Source: Piscinibacter gummiphilus
GTDB taxonomy: Bacteria > Pseudomonadota > Gammaproteobacteria > Burkholderiales > Burkholderiaceae_C
Direction of reading: 5' to 3'
NCBI RefSeq assembly: GCF_032681285.1
Contig: NZ_CP136336.1
Coordinates: forward strand, 607,001 to 671,000
Length of the DNA stretch: 64,000 nucleotides
Shown: piece after piece, positions 51,900-60,577 of the stretch
Layout: each line of letters starts with the position of its first letter
Numbering within the stretch: position 1 is the stretch's first letter
Made by a program: the position numbers and the translations under genes
Notes under the pieces: generated by a model
Told to the model about the DNA's origin: nothing
The model's input: the letters and a program-made list of their open reading frames with translations, nothing else
Databases searched by the model: none

Positions 51900-53327
51900 A
51901 TGGCTGCAGCAGCAAGCGCCGAACGCATGTCGCGGGTCGACACCGCGTGGCTGCGCATGGACAACGACGTCAACCTGATGATGATCGTCGGCGTGTGGCG
52001 CATCGAGCCCGGCATCCGCCATGCGGCGCTCATGGAGCGGGTGCAGGAGCGGCTGCTCAAGTACGGGCGCTTCCGCCAGAAGGTGGTCGAAGACGCGATG
52101 GGCGCGCTGTGGGTCGACGTGCCCGAGGTCGACCTCACGCACCACGTGCGGCTGGAGAAGCTCAACCGCAAGCCCGGCCAGGGCGAGCGCGAGGCGCTGC
52201 AGGAGCGGGTGGGCGAACTCTGCACGAGCCCGCTCGACCGCACGCGGCCGCTGTGGCAGTTTCACTTCATCGAGCACTACGACGGCGGCAGCGCGCTCAT
52301 CGCGCGCATCCACCATTGCATCGCCGACGGCATCGCGCTGATCTCGGTGCTGCTGTCGATCACCGATGGCGGCAGCGACCCGCCGCAGCGCAAGAAGCGC
52401 GAGAAGGAAGAGGGCGCCGAGTTCGACTGGTTCGCCGAAGCCATCATGCGACCGCTCGCCGACGTAACGGTCAAGGCCATCGGCCTCACCGGCAGCGGCA
52501 TGGCGAAGTCGGTGGAGATGCTGGCCAACCCGCAGCAGCCGCTGCAAGGCACGGTGGAGTTGGCGCGCATGGGGGCGCAGGTGGTGTCGGACGCCGCCTC
52601 GATGCTCCTGATGCCCGACGACTCGCCGACGCAACTCAAGGGCAAGCCCATCGGCACCAAACGCGTGGCCTGGGGCGAGCCGATTCCGCTCGACGTGGTG
52701 AAGGCCATCGGCAAGGGCCTCGGCTGCTCGGTCAACGACGTGCTGCTCGCCTGCGTGGCCGGCGCCATCGGCGGCTGGCTGCGCGAGCAGGGCGAAGACA
52801 CGACCGGCAAGGAGATCCGCGCCATGGTGCCGGTGAACCTGCGCCCGTTGGAGAAGGCCTACAAGCTCGGCAACCAGTTCGGCCTGGTGCCGCTCGTGCT
52901 GCCCATCGGCATCGTCAACCCCATCGAGCGCGTCTACGCGGTGCGGGCGCGCATGCAGGAGCTCAAGGGCAGCTACCAGCCACTGCTGGCGTTTGCGGTG
53001 CTGGCGGTGGCGGGCCTGCTCATCAAGCCGATGCAGGACGCGCTGCTCAACCTTTTCGCGAAGAAGGCCACCGCCGTGATGACCAACGTGCCGGGGCCGG
53101 GGACACCACTCAAGATCTGCGGCTCGACACTCTCGCAGGTGATGTTCTGGGTGCCGCAATCGGGTGAGATCGGGGTGGGGGTGTCGATCCTGAGCTACGG
53201 CGGTGGGGTGCAGTTCGGGCTCATCACCGATGCGCAGATGTGCCCCGATCCGCACAAGATCATCGAGCGCTTCGAGCCGGAGTTTCAGCGGCTGCTGCTG
53301 GTGACTTTGATGTTGCCTTGGGAGTGA
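51900..53327 (+). CDS. Wax ester synthase/diacylglycerol acyltransferase (WS/DGAT)
   Basis: A 475-residue acyltransferase. The catalytic HHxxxDG motif reads HHCIADG near residue 138, and the later VPVNLRP and TNVPGPGTPLKICG segments are typical of the family. It joins acyl-CoA to diacylglycerol or fatty alcohol, giving triacylglycerol or wax ester. The start at 51900 has AAGAAGGG upstream, and an extension to 51840 is less likely. It is divergent from ACBP. Confidence 0.92.
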   Translation: MAAAASAERMSRVDTAWLRMDNDVNLMMIVGVWRIEPGIRHAALMERVQERLLKYGRFRQKVVEDAMGALWVDVPEVDLTHHVRLEKLNRKPGQGEREALQERVGELCTSPLDRTRPLWQFHFIEHYDGGSALIARIHHCIADGIALISVLLSITDGGSDPPQRKKREKEEGAEFDWFAEAIMRPLADVTVKAIGLTGSGMAKSVEMLANPQQPLQGTVELARMGAQVVSDAASMLLMPDDSPTQLKGKPIGTKRVAWGEPIPLDVVKAIGKGLGCSVNDVLLACVAGAIGGWLREQGEDTTGKEIRAMVPVNLRPLEKAYKLGNQFGLVPLVLPIGIVNPIERVYAVRARMQELKGSYQPLLAFAVLAVAGLLIKPMQDALLNLFAKKATAVMTNVPGPGTPLKICGSTLSQVMFWVPQSGEIGVGVSILSYGGGVQFGLITDAQMCPDPHKIIERFEPEFQRLLLVTLMLPWE

Positions 53328-53358
53328 TGCTGGGGCTGGCTTGCGTCGTTCTTTGCGG

Positions 53359-53471
53359 CGCCAAGGGGATGGGGTGGGTGAATTCCTCCGTGTCCCCCGC
53401 CCGTTCACCACTCCCGTGGTGAACGGGCTCCTCCTTTACCTGCGGAATTCACCCACCCCATCCCCTTGGCG
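53359..53471 (+). ncRNA. Structured anti-SD element, copy 1
   Basis: A 28-bp outer stem (53359-53386 with 53444-53471) and a 13-bp inner hairpin (53399-53411 with 53416-53428, loop TCCC) enclose an internal loop made of TCCGTGTCCCCC (53387-53398) and TCCTCCTTTACCTGC (53429-53443). CCTCCTTT equals the end of 16S rRNA. It starts 31 bp after the WS/DGAT stop. Copy 2 on the other strand has the same loop sequences but different stems. I recall a betaproteobacterial toxic sRNA family with an anti-SD sequence; membership is inference. Confidence 0.7.
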
Positions 53472-53521
53472 GGACGCACCGTGCCGTGCGTGTGGGTGAC
53501 GGCGAGGCACAGTGATTGACT

Positions 53522-53628
53522 ACAAGGGCCAGGGGCAAGCGGATTCCGCAGGTAAAGGAGGAGCGTTTGACTGCGGGAGCAGTCAAACGCGGGGGACACG
53601 GAGGAATCCGCTTGCCCCTGGCCCTTGT
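53522..53628 (-). ncRNA. Structured anti-SD element, copy 2
   Basis: On the minus strand a 26-bp outer stem (53628-53603 with 53547-53522) and a 12-bp inner hairpin (53590-53579 with 53574-53563, loop TCCC) enclose TCCGTGTCCCCC (53602-53591) and TCCTCCTTTACCTGC (53562-53548), identical to copy 1. Both stems differ completely in sequence from copy 1 yet pair perfectly. It begins four bases after the racemase stop, so it is the 3' region of that transcript. The 53472-53521 spacer shows nothing else. Confidence 0.7.
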
Positions 53629-53632
53629 CTGC

Positions 53633-54367
53633 TCAGGCCGGCGAATAGGGCGCAGCCAGCCCCGCATACACCTTCGGCAACGGCGATGCATAGTCCCCAC
53701 GTTTGCTGGTTCCCAACCCGAGCGAGACCAAGCCCTCGGCCAGCTTCACCCCCGCCGCCACGCCATCGATGACGGGCACCCCCAGTTCGCCTTGCAATCG
53801 CCTGCACAGGTCGGCCATGCCCGCACACCCCAGCACGATGGCGCTCGAGCGGTCGTGGATGAGGGCCTCGCGCGAGGACGCCAGGATCCGCGCATAGGCA
53901 TCGCTCGCCGGGTCGTCGAGTTCGAGCACCGCGATGTCGGTGCCGTGGATGCCGCGGCAGCGGCGCTCGAAGCCGTAATGCAGGACAAGGTGCTCGGCGA
54001 TCACCACCGTGCGGGTGAGCGTGGTGACGACGGAGAAGCCGGTGGCAAGCATCGAGGCACAGTGGAAGGCGGCTTCGGCCACGCCGATCACCGGCCCGCG
54101 CGAGAGCTCGCGTGCGGCGTGCAGGCCCGGGTCGCCGAAGCAGGCGATGACGTGCGCGTCGGCGCCCGCCGCTTCACCTGCGCGCACCTGCTCGGCCACC
54201 CCGGCGGCGGCCCAGACGTCGTCGTGGTGCCCTTCGATGGAAGGCGCGCCAAAACTGGGCTGCACCGCGTCGATCGCGGTGCCGGGCGCGGCCACGGCGC
54301 GTGCGGCCTCGCCGATCTTGGCCGTCATCGCGGCCGTGGTGTTGGGGTTGATGACTTGAATCTTCAT
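53633..54367 (-). CDS. Asp/Glu/hydantoin racemase family protein
   Basis: A 244-residue protein of the aspartate/glutamate/hydantoin racemase superfamily. It starts MKIQVINPNTTAAMTAKIG, as in hydantoin racemases, and has the two catalytic cysteines in IACFGDPG (about residue 78) and VLGCAGMA (about residue 182). Such enzymes invert the stereocentre of an amino acid or a hydantoin. It is divergent from the ABC transporter operon at 54529 and shares its regulatory gap, so its substrate is probably brought in by that transporter. Confidence 0.85.
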   Translation of the reverse strand: MKIQVINPNTTAAMTAKIGEAARAVAAPGTAIDAVQPSFGAPSIEGHHDDVWAAAGVAEQVRAGEAAGADAHVIACFGDPGLHAARELSRGPVIGVAEAAFHCASMLATGFSVVTTLTRTVVIAEHLVLHYGFERRCRGIHGTDIAVLELDDPASDAYARILASSREALIHDRSSAIVLGCAGMADLCRRLQGELGVPVIDGVAAGVKLAEGLVSLGLGTSKRGDYASPLPKVYAGLAAPYSPA

Positions 54368-54394
54368 GGGGCGTCTCCTGCGTCTCGTCGCACC

Positions 54395-54410
54395 ACTTTG
54401 TATACAAAGT
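54395..54410. promoter_or_regulatory. GntR (FadR-type) operator palindrome
   Basis: ACTTTGTATACAAAGT is a perfect 16-bp palindrome with the core TTGTATACAA, which fits the TNGT-NN-ACNA pattern of FCD-type GntR proteins. It lies 28 bases before the racemase start, between the divergent units. The GntR gene at 59737 ends the ABC operon and is the likely ligand. Confidence 0.7.
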
Positions 54411-54510
54411 TGGAGCGGGGCCTGAGCTTCAGCAAGAGCTGAGCCCAGGTTTGCTGCGGCCATTGCCCCAAAGAAGGGCGATCGAGGGGCCGCGAGGCAT
54501 GGCACATGCA

Positions 54511-54520
54511 TTGCATACAG
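54511..54520. promoter_or_regulatory. Second, weaker GntR-type site
   Basis: TTGCATACAG matches TTGTATACAA at 8 of 10 positions and lies eight bases before the ABC ATPase start. It may be a second site for the GntR protein of this cluster. Confidence 0.35.
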
Positions 54521-54528
54521 GTCGCCGC

Positions 54529-55545
54529 ATGAAACCCGCCGTCGACTCGTCCCTGGTGCTGACCTCGCTCGTCAAACGCTATGGCAACACCGTGGCGGTC
54601 GATGGCATCGACCTCACCATCCCGTCGGGCAGCTACTGCTGCCTGCTCGGACCCTCGGGCTGCGGGAAGACCTCGACGCTGCGCATGATCGCGGGCCACG
54701 AGCTGGCGAGCGACGGGCAGATCCTGCTGGGCAACAAGTACATCACCTACAGCGCCGCCGCCGACCGTGGCACGGCGATGATGTTCCAGAGCTACGCGCT
54801 CTTCCCGCACCTCTCGGTGCTCGACAACGTGGCCTTCAGCTGGAAGATGCGCGGCAAGCCCGTGCCTGAGCGCCAGGCGCGGGCGAAGGAGCTGCTGGCG
54901 CTGGTCTCGATGACGCCCTACCTCGCGCGCCTGCCGAGCGAGCTCTCCGGGGGGCAGCAGCAGCGGGTGGCACTCGCCCGCGCGCTGATGACCGAACCGC
55001 GCGTGCTGCTGCTCGACGAGCCGCTTTCCGCGCTCGACCCTTTCCTGCGTGTGCAGATGCGCGCCGAGCTCAAGCGCTGGCAGCAGGAGCTGGGCTTCAC
55101 CTTCGTGCACGTGACCCACTCGCAAGAAGAAGCGATGGCGCTTGCCGACCAGGTGGTGGTGATGAACCACGGCCGCATCGAGCAGACCGGCTCGCCGCGC
55201 GAGGTGTTCAATGCGCCGCGTTCCGAGTTCGTGGCGCGCTTCATGGGCGCGCACAACGTGATCGCCTCCGAGGCGGGCCCCATCGCCGTGCGTGCCGACC
55301 GCATGCAGCTGACGCGCAGCGCCAGTGGCACGACGCGGCCCGCCGCCGTGAAGGCCATCGAATACCAGGGCACCTACGTGCAGCTGAGCCTGGTGCCGCA
55401 AGGCGCACAGGGTGAGAAGGCCGATGCGCAATGGACGGCCACCTTGCCCGATGCCGAGTTCGACGCCGCGCCCTGGCAGCCGGGCGACACGGCGCATGTC
55501 TCGTGGCTGCCGCACGCTGCCCATGCGCTGCAACCCAGCGCCTGA
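54529..55545 (+). CDS. ABC transporter ATPase, PotA-like
   Basis: A 338-residue ATPase. Walker A LLGPSGCGKTST is near residue 41, the Q-loop is FQSYALFPHL, the signature LSGGQQQRVALARAL and Walker B VLLLDEPLSALD follow, and the C-terminal 110 residues carry a TOBE-like domain. It belongs to the spermidine/putrescine and Fe/2-aminoethylphosphonate importer group. It begins an operon with a binding protein, a porin, two permeases and a GntR regulator. Confidence 0.92.
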   Translation: MKPAVDSSLVLTSLVKRYGNTVAVDGIDLTIPSGSYCCLLGPSGCGKTSTLRMIAGHELASDGQILLGNKYITYSAAADRGTAMMFQSYALFPHLSVLDNVAFSWKMRGKPVPERQARAKELLALVSMTPYLARLPSELSGGQQQRVALARALMTEPRVLLLDEPLSALDPFLRVQMRAELKRWQQELGFTFVHVTHSQEEAMALADQVVVMNHGRIEQTGSPREVFNAPRSEFVARFMGAHNVIASEAGPIAVRADRMQLTRSASGTTRPAAVKAIEYQGTYVQLSLVPQGAQGEKADAQWTATLPDAEFDAAPWQPGDTAHVSWLPHAAHALQPSA

Positions 55546-55583
55546 CCTTTCTTCCCCCACATCCCGATCAAGGAGCCCTGACC

Positions 55584-56858
55584 ATGTCCGACCCGCAAGA
55601 CAAGACTGCCCAACCCGACGCCACCCGCCGCACCCTGCTCAAAGGCGCCGTGGCTGCAGGCGGCGCGATGGGCTTCCCCTTCGTGCACGCCCAGGAAAAG
55701 ATCACCTTGCGCTACCTCGGCACCGCGGTGAACCAGGACAAGGCCATCGCCGAGAAGTTCGAGAAAGACACCGGCATCAAGATCCAGTACATCCCGGTCA
55801 CCACCGACGACGTGACCAAGCGCGCCGTCACCGCGCCCAACAGCTTCGACCTGATCGACACCGAGTACTTCTCGCTCAAGAAGATCCTGCCCACCGGCAA
55901 CCTGCTCGGCATCGACACCAAGCGCATCAAGAACGCCGACAAGATCACCACGCTCTTCACCAAGGGCGAGGTCGCGGGCAAGAAGGTGGGTGACCAGGGC
56001 ACCGCGCCCAAGAAGGTGATGTACGTGGAGAAGCCCGATGCGAAGACGTTCGCGGCGAGCCCCACGCAGTTCATGACGCTGATCCCCACCGTCTACAACG
56101 CCGACACGCTGGGCATCCGCCCCGACCTCATCAAGCGCCCCATCGAGTCGTGGAGGGAGCTCTTGAACCCTGAGTTCAAGGGCAAGGCGGCGATCCTCAA
56201 CATCCCGTCGATCGGCATCATGGACGCGGCGATGGTGGTCGAGGCCGCGGGCATCTACAAGTACCCCGACAAGGGCAACATGACCAAGAAGGAGATCGAC
56301 CTCACGATCAAGACCTTGATCGACGCCAAGAAGGCGGGCCAGTTCCGCGCGCTGTGGAAGGACTTCAACGAGAGCGTGAACCTGATGGCCTCGGGCGAGG
56401 TGGTGATTCAGTCGATGTGGTCACCGGCCGTCACCGCGGTGCGCACCAAGGGCATCGCCTGCACCTTCCAGCCGCTGAAGGAAGGCTACCGCGCCTGGGC
56501 TGCGGGTTTCGGCGTGCCCAAGAGTGTGACGGGCAAGAAGGCCGACGCCGTCTACGAGTTCATCAACTGGTTCCTCGACGGCTGGGCCGGTGCGTACCTG
56601 AATCGCCAGGGCTACTACAGCGCGGTGCTCGAGACGGCCAAGGCCAAGATGGAGCCGTACGAGTGGGCCTACTGGATGGAAGGCAAGCCGGCCACCAGCG
56701 ACATCAAGTCTCCCAACGGCGACCTCCTGGCCAAGGCCGGCAGCGTGCGCGACGGCGGCAGCTATGAGCAACGCATGGGCGGCATCGCCTGCTGGAACGC
56801 GATCATGGATGAGAACGCCTACATGGTCCAAAAGTGGAACGAGTTCGTCGCAGCCTGA
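55584..56858 (+). CDS. ABC transporter substrate-binding protein, PotD-like
   Basis: A 424-residue periplasmic protein with a Tat signal (RRTLLKGAVAAGGAMGFPFVHAQ). The mature part has the PotD/type 2 fold pattern ITLRYLGTAVNQDKAIAEKFEKDTG, FDLIDTEYFSLK and NWFLDGWAGAYLNRQGYYSAV. It should bring the substrate of the following permeases. The ligand is unknown; polyamines, an amino acid derivative or a hydantoin-like compound are possible given the racemase. Confidence 0.88.
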   Translation: MSDPQDKTAQPDATRRTLLKGAVAAGGAMGFPFVHAQEKITLRYLGTAVNQDKAIAEKFEKDTGIKIQYIPVTTDDVTKRAVTAPNSFDLIDTEYFSLKKILPTGNLLGIDTKRIKNADKITTLFTKGEVAGKKVGDQGTAPKKVMYVEKPDAKTFAASPTQFMTLIPTVYNADTLGIRPDLIKRPIESWRELLNPEFKGKAAILNIPSIGIMDAAMVVEAAGIYKYPDKGNMTKKEIDLTIKTLIDAKKAGQFRALWKDFNESVNLMASGEVVIQSMWSPAVTAVRTKGIACTFQPLKEGYRAWAAGFGVPKSVTGKKADAVYEFINWFLDGWAGAYLNRQGYYSAVLETAKAKMEPYEWAYWMEGKPATSDIKSPNGDLLAKAGSVRDGGSYEQRMGGIACWNAIMDENAYMVQKWNEFVAA

Positions 56859-56918
56859 CCGTCGCTCCGCTCGCCCCAAAAACATCATCACCACAAAGTA
56901 CTTCTTGAGGGAACCATC

Positions 56919-57923
56919 GTGCAATCCAACATCGCTCGCTCCGCTCTCACCGTCGCGGCCTTCGCCGCCTGCGGCCTCGCGCAGGCGCAATCCAGCGTCA
57001 CCGTCTACGGCATCGTCTCCACCGACTACGTGCATGCCACCAACACGCCCACCGGCAAGGTCAACAAGATCGAGCCGGGGCGTGTGAACCCGGCCCGCCT
57101 GGGCTTCAAGGGCAGCGAAGACCTGGGTGGCGGTCTGTCCGCCGTGTTCAACCTCGAATCGGCCATCGGGCCTGACACCGGCGCGGCTGGCGCGCCGTTC
57201 TGGGGTCGTGGTGCCAATGTCGGCCTCTCCAGCAGCATGCTGGGCACGGTGACGGCCGGCCGCCACTGGAACATCAACGACGACATGCTGGGCAACTTCT
57301 TCGTCTTCGGCGGCTTCGCGGTCTTCAACTTCACCGGCTTCGGCTTCACCAGCGACCTGGTGAACAACTCGGTGAAGTACGTGTCGCCGAACCTGGGTGG
57401 CTTGACGGTCGAAGCCCTGGTCGGTGCAGGCGAAGGCAGCTCCACCACGCCGCGCACCGTGGAGGTGGGCGGTGTGTACGCCATAGGCCCCGTCAAGGCC
57501 GGGCTGACCTACCACGAGGCCAAGCGCGTGGGCCTGGTCAACAAGCTGACCAGCGGCGGTGTGGCCTACAGCATCGGCTCGGTGACGGTGCGCGGCGGCT
57601 ACTCGAGCGCCGACAACGAGTACGACGACTACTCGCTGGTGGCCGGCGCGTACAAGGCCGCGGCCTACGACATCGGCGCCGACTTCGGCTTCGGCCCCGC
57701 TGCGGTGTCGGTCGACTATGTGGCGCGTGACCTGAAGAGCTCGTCGAACGACTCGCACTTCTTCCGCGTGCTCGGCAAGTACAACCTCTCGAAGCGCACG
57801 CAGGTGAATGCCAACGTGGTGGCGATGAAGAACAAGGGCACGGCCACCGAGAGCTTCTATGGCCTGGCCGCGGGCGCCAAGAGCCAGAACGTCTTCACCC
57901 TCGGCCTCAGCCATTCGTTCTGA
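56919..57923 (+). CDS. Gram-negative outer membrane porin (betaproteobacterial OmpC-type)
   Basis: A 334-residue porin. After the signal (cut near AQA, residue 23) the sequence starts QSSVTVYGIVSTDYVHATN and has the LGFKGSEDLGGGLSAVFNLES motif of the betaproteobacterial porin family, ending in the terminal phenylalanine HSF required for outer-membrane assembly. The start is a GTG at 56919 with TTGAGGGA upstream. It is embedded between the binding-protein and permease genes, so it is probably dedicated to the same substrate. Confidence 0.93.
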   Translation: MQSNIARSALTVAAFAACGLAQAQSSVTVYGIVSTDYVHATNTPTGKVNKIEPGRVNPARLGFKGSEDLGGGLSAVFNLESAIGPDTGAAGAPFWGRGANVGLSSSMLGTVTAGRHWNINDDMLGNFFVFGGFAVFNFTGFGFTSDLVNNSVKYVSPNLGGLTVEALVGAGEGSSTTPRTVEVGGVYAIGPVKAGLTYHEAKRVGLVNKLTSGGVAYSIGSVTVRGGYSSADNEYDDYSLVAGAYKAAAYDIGADFGFGPAAVSVDYVARDLKSSSNDSHFFRVLGKYNLSKRTQVNANVVAMKNKGTATESFYGLAAGAKSQNVFTLGLSHSF

Positions 57924-57943
57924 CACCTGACACGGCGGGCCTG

Positions 57944-58849
57944 ATGAGCACCCCTACCTCACCGCCCCAAGCCGAGAGGCCGCGCGGCGGGCTCTCGGCC
58001 TGGGCGCAGGCCACGCCGTTCACCCTGGTCTTCGTGCTCTTCCTCGTGCTGCCGCTGGTGCTGGTGGCGATCGTCAGCTTCTGGCGCGCCACCGACTACG
58101 AGCTGATCCCCGCCTTCACCGCGCAGAACTACATCGAGGTCTTCAACGGCTGCGGCTCCACCTCGGAGCTGTGTGTCACGCTGAAGACCTACCTCTCCAC
58201 GCTCAAGTTCTGCTTCCTCGTCTGGCTGATCACGCTCGTGATCGGCTTCGTGGTCGCGTACTTCCTCGCCTTCCATGTGCGCTCGGTGGGCGCGCAGACG
58301 CTGCTCTTCATCCTGTGCACCATCCCGTTCTGGACGTCCAACGTGATCCGCATGATCTCGTGGGTGCCGCTGCTCGGGCGCAACGGCGTGGTGAACCAGG
58401 CGCTGATCGGCGCCAACGTCATCGAGACGCCCATCGAGTGGCTGCTCTTCAGCGACTTCTCGGTGGTGCTGGCCTTCGTGCACCTGTACACGATGTTCAT
58501 GATCGTGCCCATCTTCAACTCGATGATGCGCATCGACCGCGCGCTGCTCGAAGCCGCCCGCGACAACGGCGCCACCGGCTGGCAGACGGTGTGGAACGTG
58601 ATCGTGCCGCTGTGCCGCACCGGCATCGTCATCGGCTCCATCTTCGTCATCACCATCGTGATGGGCGACTTCGTCACCATCGGCGTGATGGGCGGGCAGC
58701 AGATCGCCTCGGTCGGCAAGATCATCCAGGTGCAGACGAGCTACCTCCAGTTCCCGATGGCGGCGGCCAATGCGGTGATCCTGCTCATCGTCACGCTGAT
58801 GATGATCTGGGGGCTCACGAAGCTCGTCGACATCCGAAAGGAGCTGTGA
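57944..58849 (+). CDS. ABC transporter permease, PotB-like
   Basis: A 301-residue inner-membrane protein with six hydrophobic helices and the EAA-loop region LLEAARDNGATGWQTVWNVIVPL near residue 200. It belongs with the PotB-type permeases. Its stop shares one base with the next permease start (TGATG), so the two are coupled and likely form a heterodimer. Confidence 0.92.
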   Translation: MSTPTSPPQAERPRGGLSAWAQATPFTLVFVLFLVLPLVLVAIVSFWRATDYELIPAFTAQNYIEVFNGCGSTSELCVTLKTYLSTLKFCFLVWLITLVIGFVVAYFLAFHVRSVGAQTLLFILCTIPFWTSNVIRMISWVPLLGRNGVVNQALIGANVIETPIEWLLFSDFSVVLAFVHLYTMFMIVPIFNSMMRIDRALLEAARDNGATGWQTVWNVIVPLCRTGIVIGSIFVITIVMGDFVTIGVMGGQQIASVGKIIQVQTSYLQFPMAAANAVILLIVTLMMIWGLTKLVDIRKEL

Positions 58850-59727
58850 TGCAGGAAGGCAAGCGCCCCGGCAGCTTCTACGCCCTCGCGGCCGTGTTCG
58901 GCGCCTTTGTGCTGTTTCTCTACGGCCCGATGTTCACGATCTTCGTGCTGAGCTTCCAGGGTCCGGAGGGGGGCCTCACCTTCCCGATGCGCGGCGTGTC
59001 CTTCCACTGGTTCGCCAAGTTGTGGGAAGGCATGGGCGTGGTCGACATCGCCGCCGCCTTCCGCCGCTCGGTGGCACTCGGCATCGTGGTGATGCTGTGC
59101 ACCGTGCTGCTCTCGCTCGGCGCAGGCCTCGCGTTCCGCAAGAAGTTCAAGGGCTCGGGCCTGCTCTTCTACACCTCGGTGGCCAGCCTCATCATGCCGT
59201 CGATCGTGGTGTCGCTCGGCATCGGCCTGCAATTCCGCCTGATCGACACGCTGCTCAAGAGCGGGCTCGAAACCATCGGCCTCGGCAGCTGGCTCGAAAG
59301 TTATGGCACTGCGATGGGCCTCTATACCTCGGCCCTCGGCGCGCACCTCACCTGGACGCTGCCCTTCGGCCTGCTCATCATGCTGGCCGTCTTCAACCGC
59401 TTCAACCCGGCCTACGAAGAAGCGGCTGACGACCTGGGCGCCACACCCTGGCAGAGCTTCCGTCACGTGGTGCTGCCGCTCATCGCCCCGAGCCTCGTGG
59501 GCGTGGGCATGTTCGGCTTCACGCTCAGCTGGGACGAGATCGCCCGCACCTCGCAGGCCATCGGCGACGTGAACACGTTGCCGCTCGAGTTGCAGGGCCT
59601 CACCAGCACCGTCACCACCCCGGCGATCTATGCGCTGGGCACGGTGACGACCGTGGTGTCGTTTGCGGTGATGGGTGGCACGCTGCTGCTCATCCGCCTT
59701 CTCAAGCGCCAGCCCGTGCGCGCGTGA
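58849..59727 (+). CDS. ABC transporter permease, PotC-like
   Basis: A 292-residue inner-membrane protein with six hydrophobic helices. The coupling-loop motif is YEEAADDLGATPWQSFRHVVLPLIAP near residue 190. It matches PotC-type permeases and pairs with the preceding PotB-like protein. Nine bases separate it from the GntR gene. Confidence 0.92.
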   Translation: MQEGKRPGSFYALAAVFGAFVLFLYGPMFTIFVLSFQGPEGGLTFPMRGVSFHWFAKLWEGMGVVDIAAAFRRSVALGIVVMLCTVLLSLGAGLAFRKKFKGSGLLFYTSVASLIMPSIVVSLGIGLQFRLIDTLLKSGLETIGLGSWLESYGTAMGLYTSALGAHLTWTLPFGLLIMLAVFNRFNPAYEEAADDLGATPWQSFRHVVLPLIAPSLVGVGMFGFTLSWDEIARTSQAIGDVNTLPLELQGLTSTVTTPAIYALGTVTTVVSFAVMGGTLLLIRLLKRQPVRA

Positions 59728-59736
59728 CAATGCCGC

Positions 59737-60462
59737 ATGCCCAGCCGTCCGCGCAAGACAGAGACTGACGAAACCGGCCCCGTGATGGCCGCCGACCGCG
59801 TCTACGACGCGATCTACGCCGCCGTGGTCGACCACCGCCTGGCCCCCGGCACCCGCCTGCGCGAGGAGGAGCTGGCCGAGACCTTCGCCGTCTCGCGCAC
59901 CCTGGTGCGCCAGGCCCTGCACAAGCTCGCACAAGACAACGTGATCGTGCTGCGCCCCAACCGCGGCGCACAGGTGCCCGAGCCCACGCGCCGCGACGGC
60001 GAGCATGTGTTCGATGCACGGCGTGTGGTCGAGTGCGAGGTCGCGCGGCGGCTCGTGGGCAGGTTGAGCGCGGCGCAGCTGGCCGAGCTGAAGCAGATCG
60101 TCGAGGCCGAGGCGCGTGCCACCAAGTCGCAAAACAAGCAGGAGGCCATCCGCCTGTCTGGCGAGTTCCACCTGAAGCTCGCGCAGATGAGCGGCAACCC
60201 GATCTTCGTGAGGCTGCTCGAAGAGCTCTTGCCCACGACCTCGTTGCTGATGGCGCTCTACAAGGCCCCCGGCGAGCCGATGTGCGTGGCGCACAGCCAC
60301 AAGAGCCTGTTGCAGGTGATCGGCAAGGGCGACTCGGCCGCGGCGGCTGGCACCGAGATGCGCCGGCACCTCAACGAGATCGAACGCTCGCTCTCGCAGC
60401 CGGCCTCGCGTGCGCCGGTGCCGCTGCGCGACGTCTTCAAGCCCTACCGCCCGGCGGCCTGA
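59737..60462 (+). CDS. GntR family regulator (FCD domain)
   Basis: A 241-residue regulator. The winged helix is at about residues 18-85 (VYDAIYAAVVDHRLAPGTRLREEELAE, then FAVSRTLVRQALHKLAQDNVI), and an all-helical FCD effector domain follows (about 95-220), with metal-binding histidines (EFHLKL, AHSHKSL). It is the last gene of the ABC transporter operon and most likely controls it and the divergent racemase through the palindrome at 54395. The effector is probably the transported compound. Confidence 0.92.
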   Translation: MPSRPRKTETDETGPVMAADRVYDAIYAAVVDHRLAPGTRLREEELAETFAVSRTLVRQALHKLAQDNVIVLRPNRGAQVPEPTRRDGEHVFDARRVVECEVARRLVGRLSAAQLAELKQIVEAEARATKSQNKQEAIRLSGEFHLKLAQMSGNPIFVRLLEELLPTTSLLMALYKAPGEPMCVAHSHKSLLQVIGKGDSAAAAGTEMRRHLNEIERSLSQPASRAPVPLRDVFKPYRPAA

Positions 60463-60577
60463 ACGCGGCGCGCTTGGTATAAGAAAAACATCGTCGAACG
60501 AAAGACAAATAAGATTTCCGTGATCGATGCGGCGCCGCTACCGTGCGGGCCTTCTATCCATCACGGGGTGTTTGTCG

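Noticed and set aside
53359-53628. CRISPR array or insertion-sequence ends
   Set aside because: There are only two units, in opposite orientation, with unequal stem sequences; there are no spacers, transposase or target duplication.
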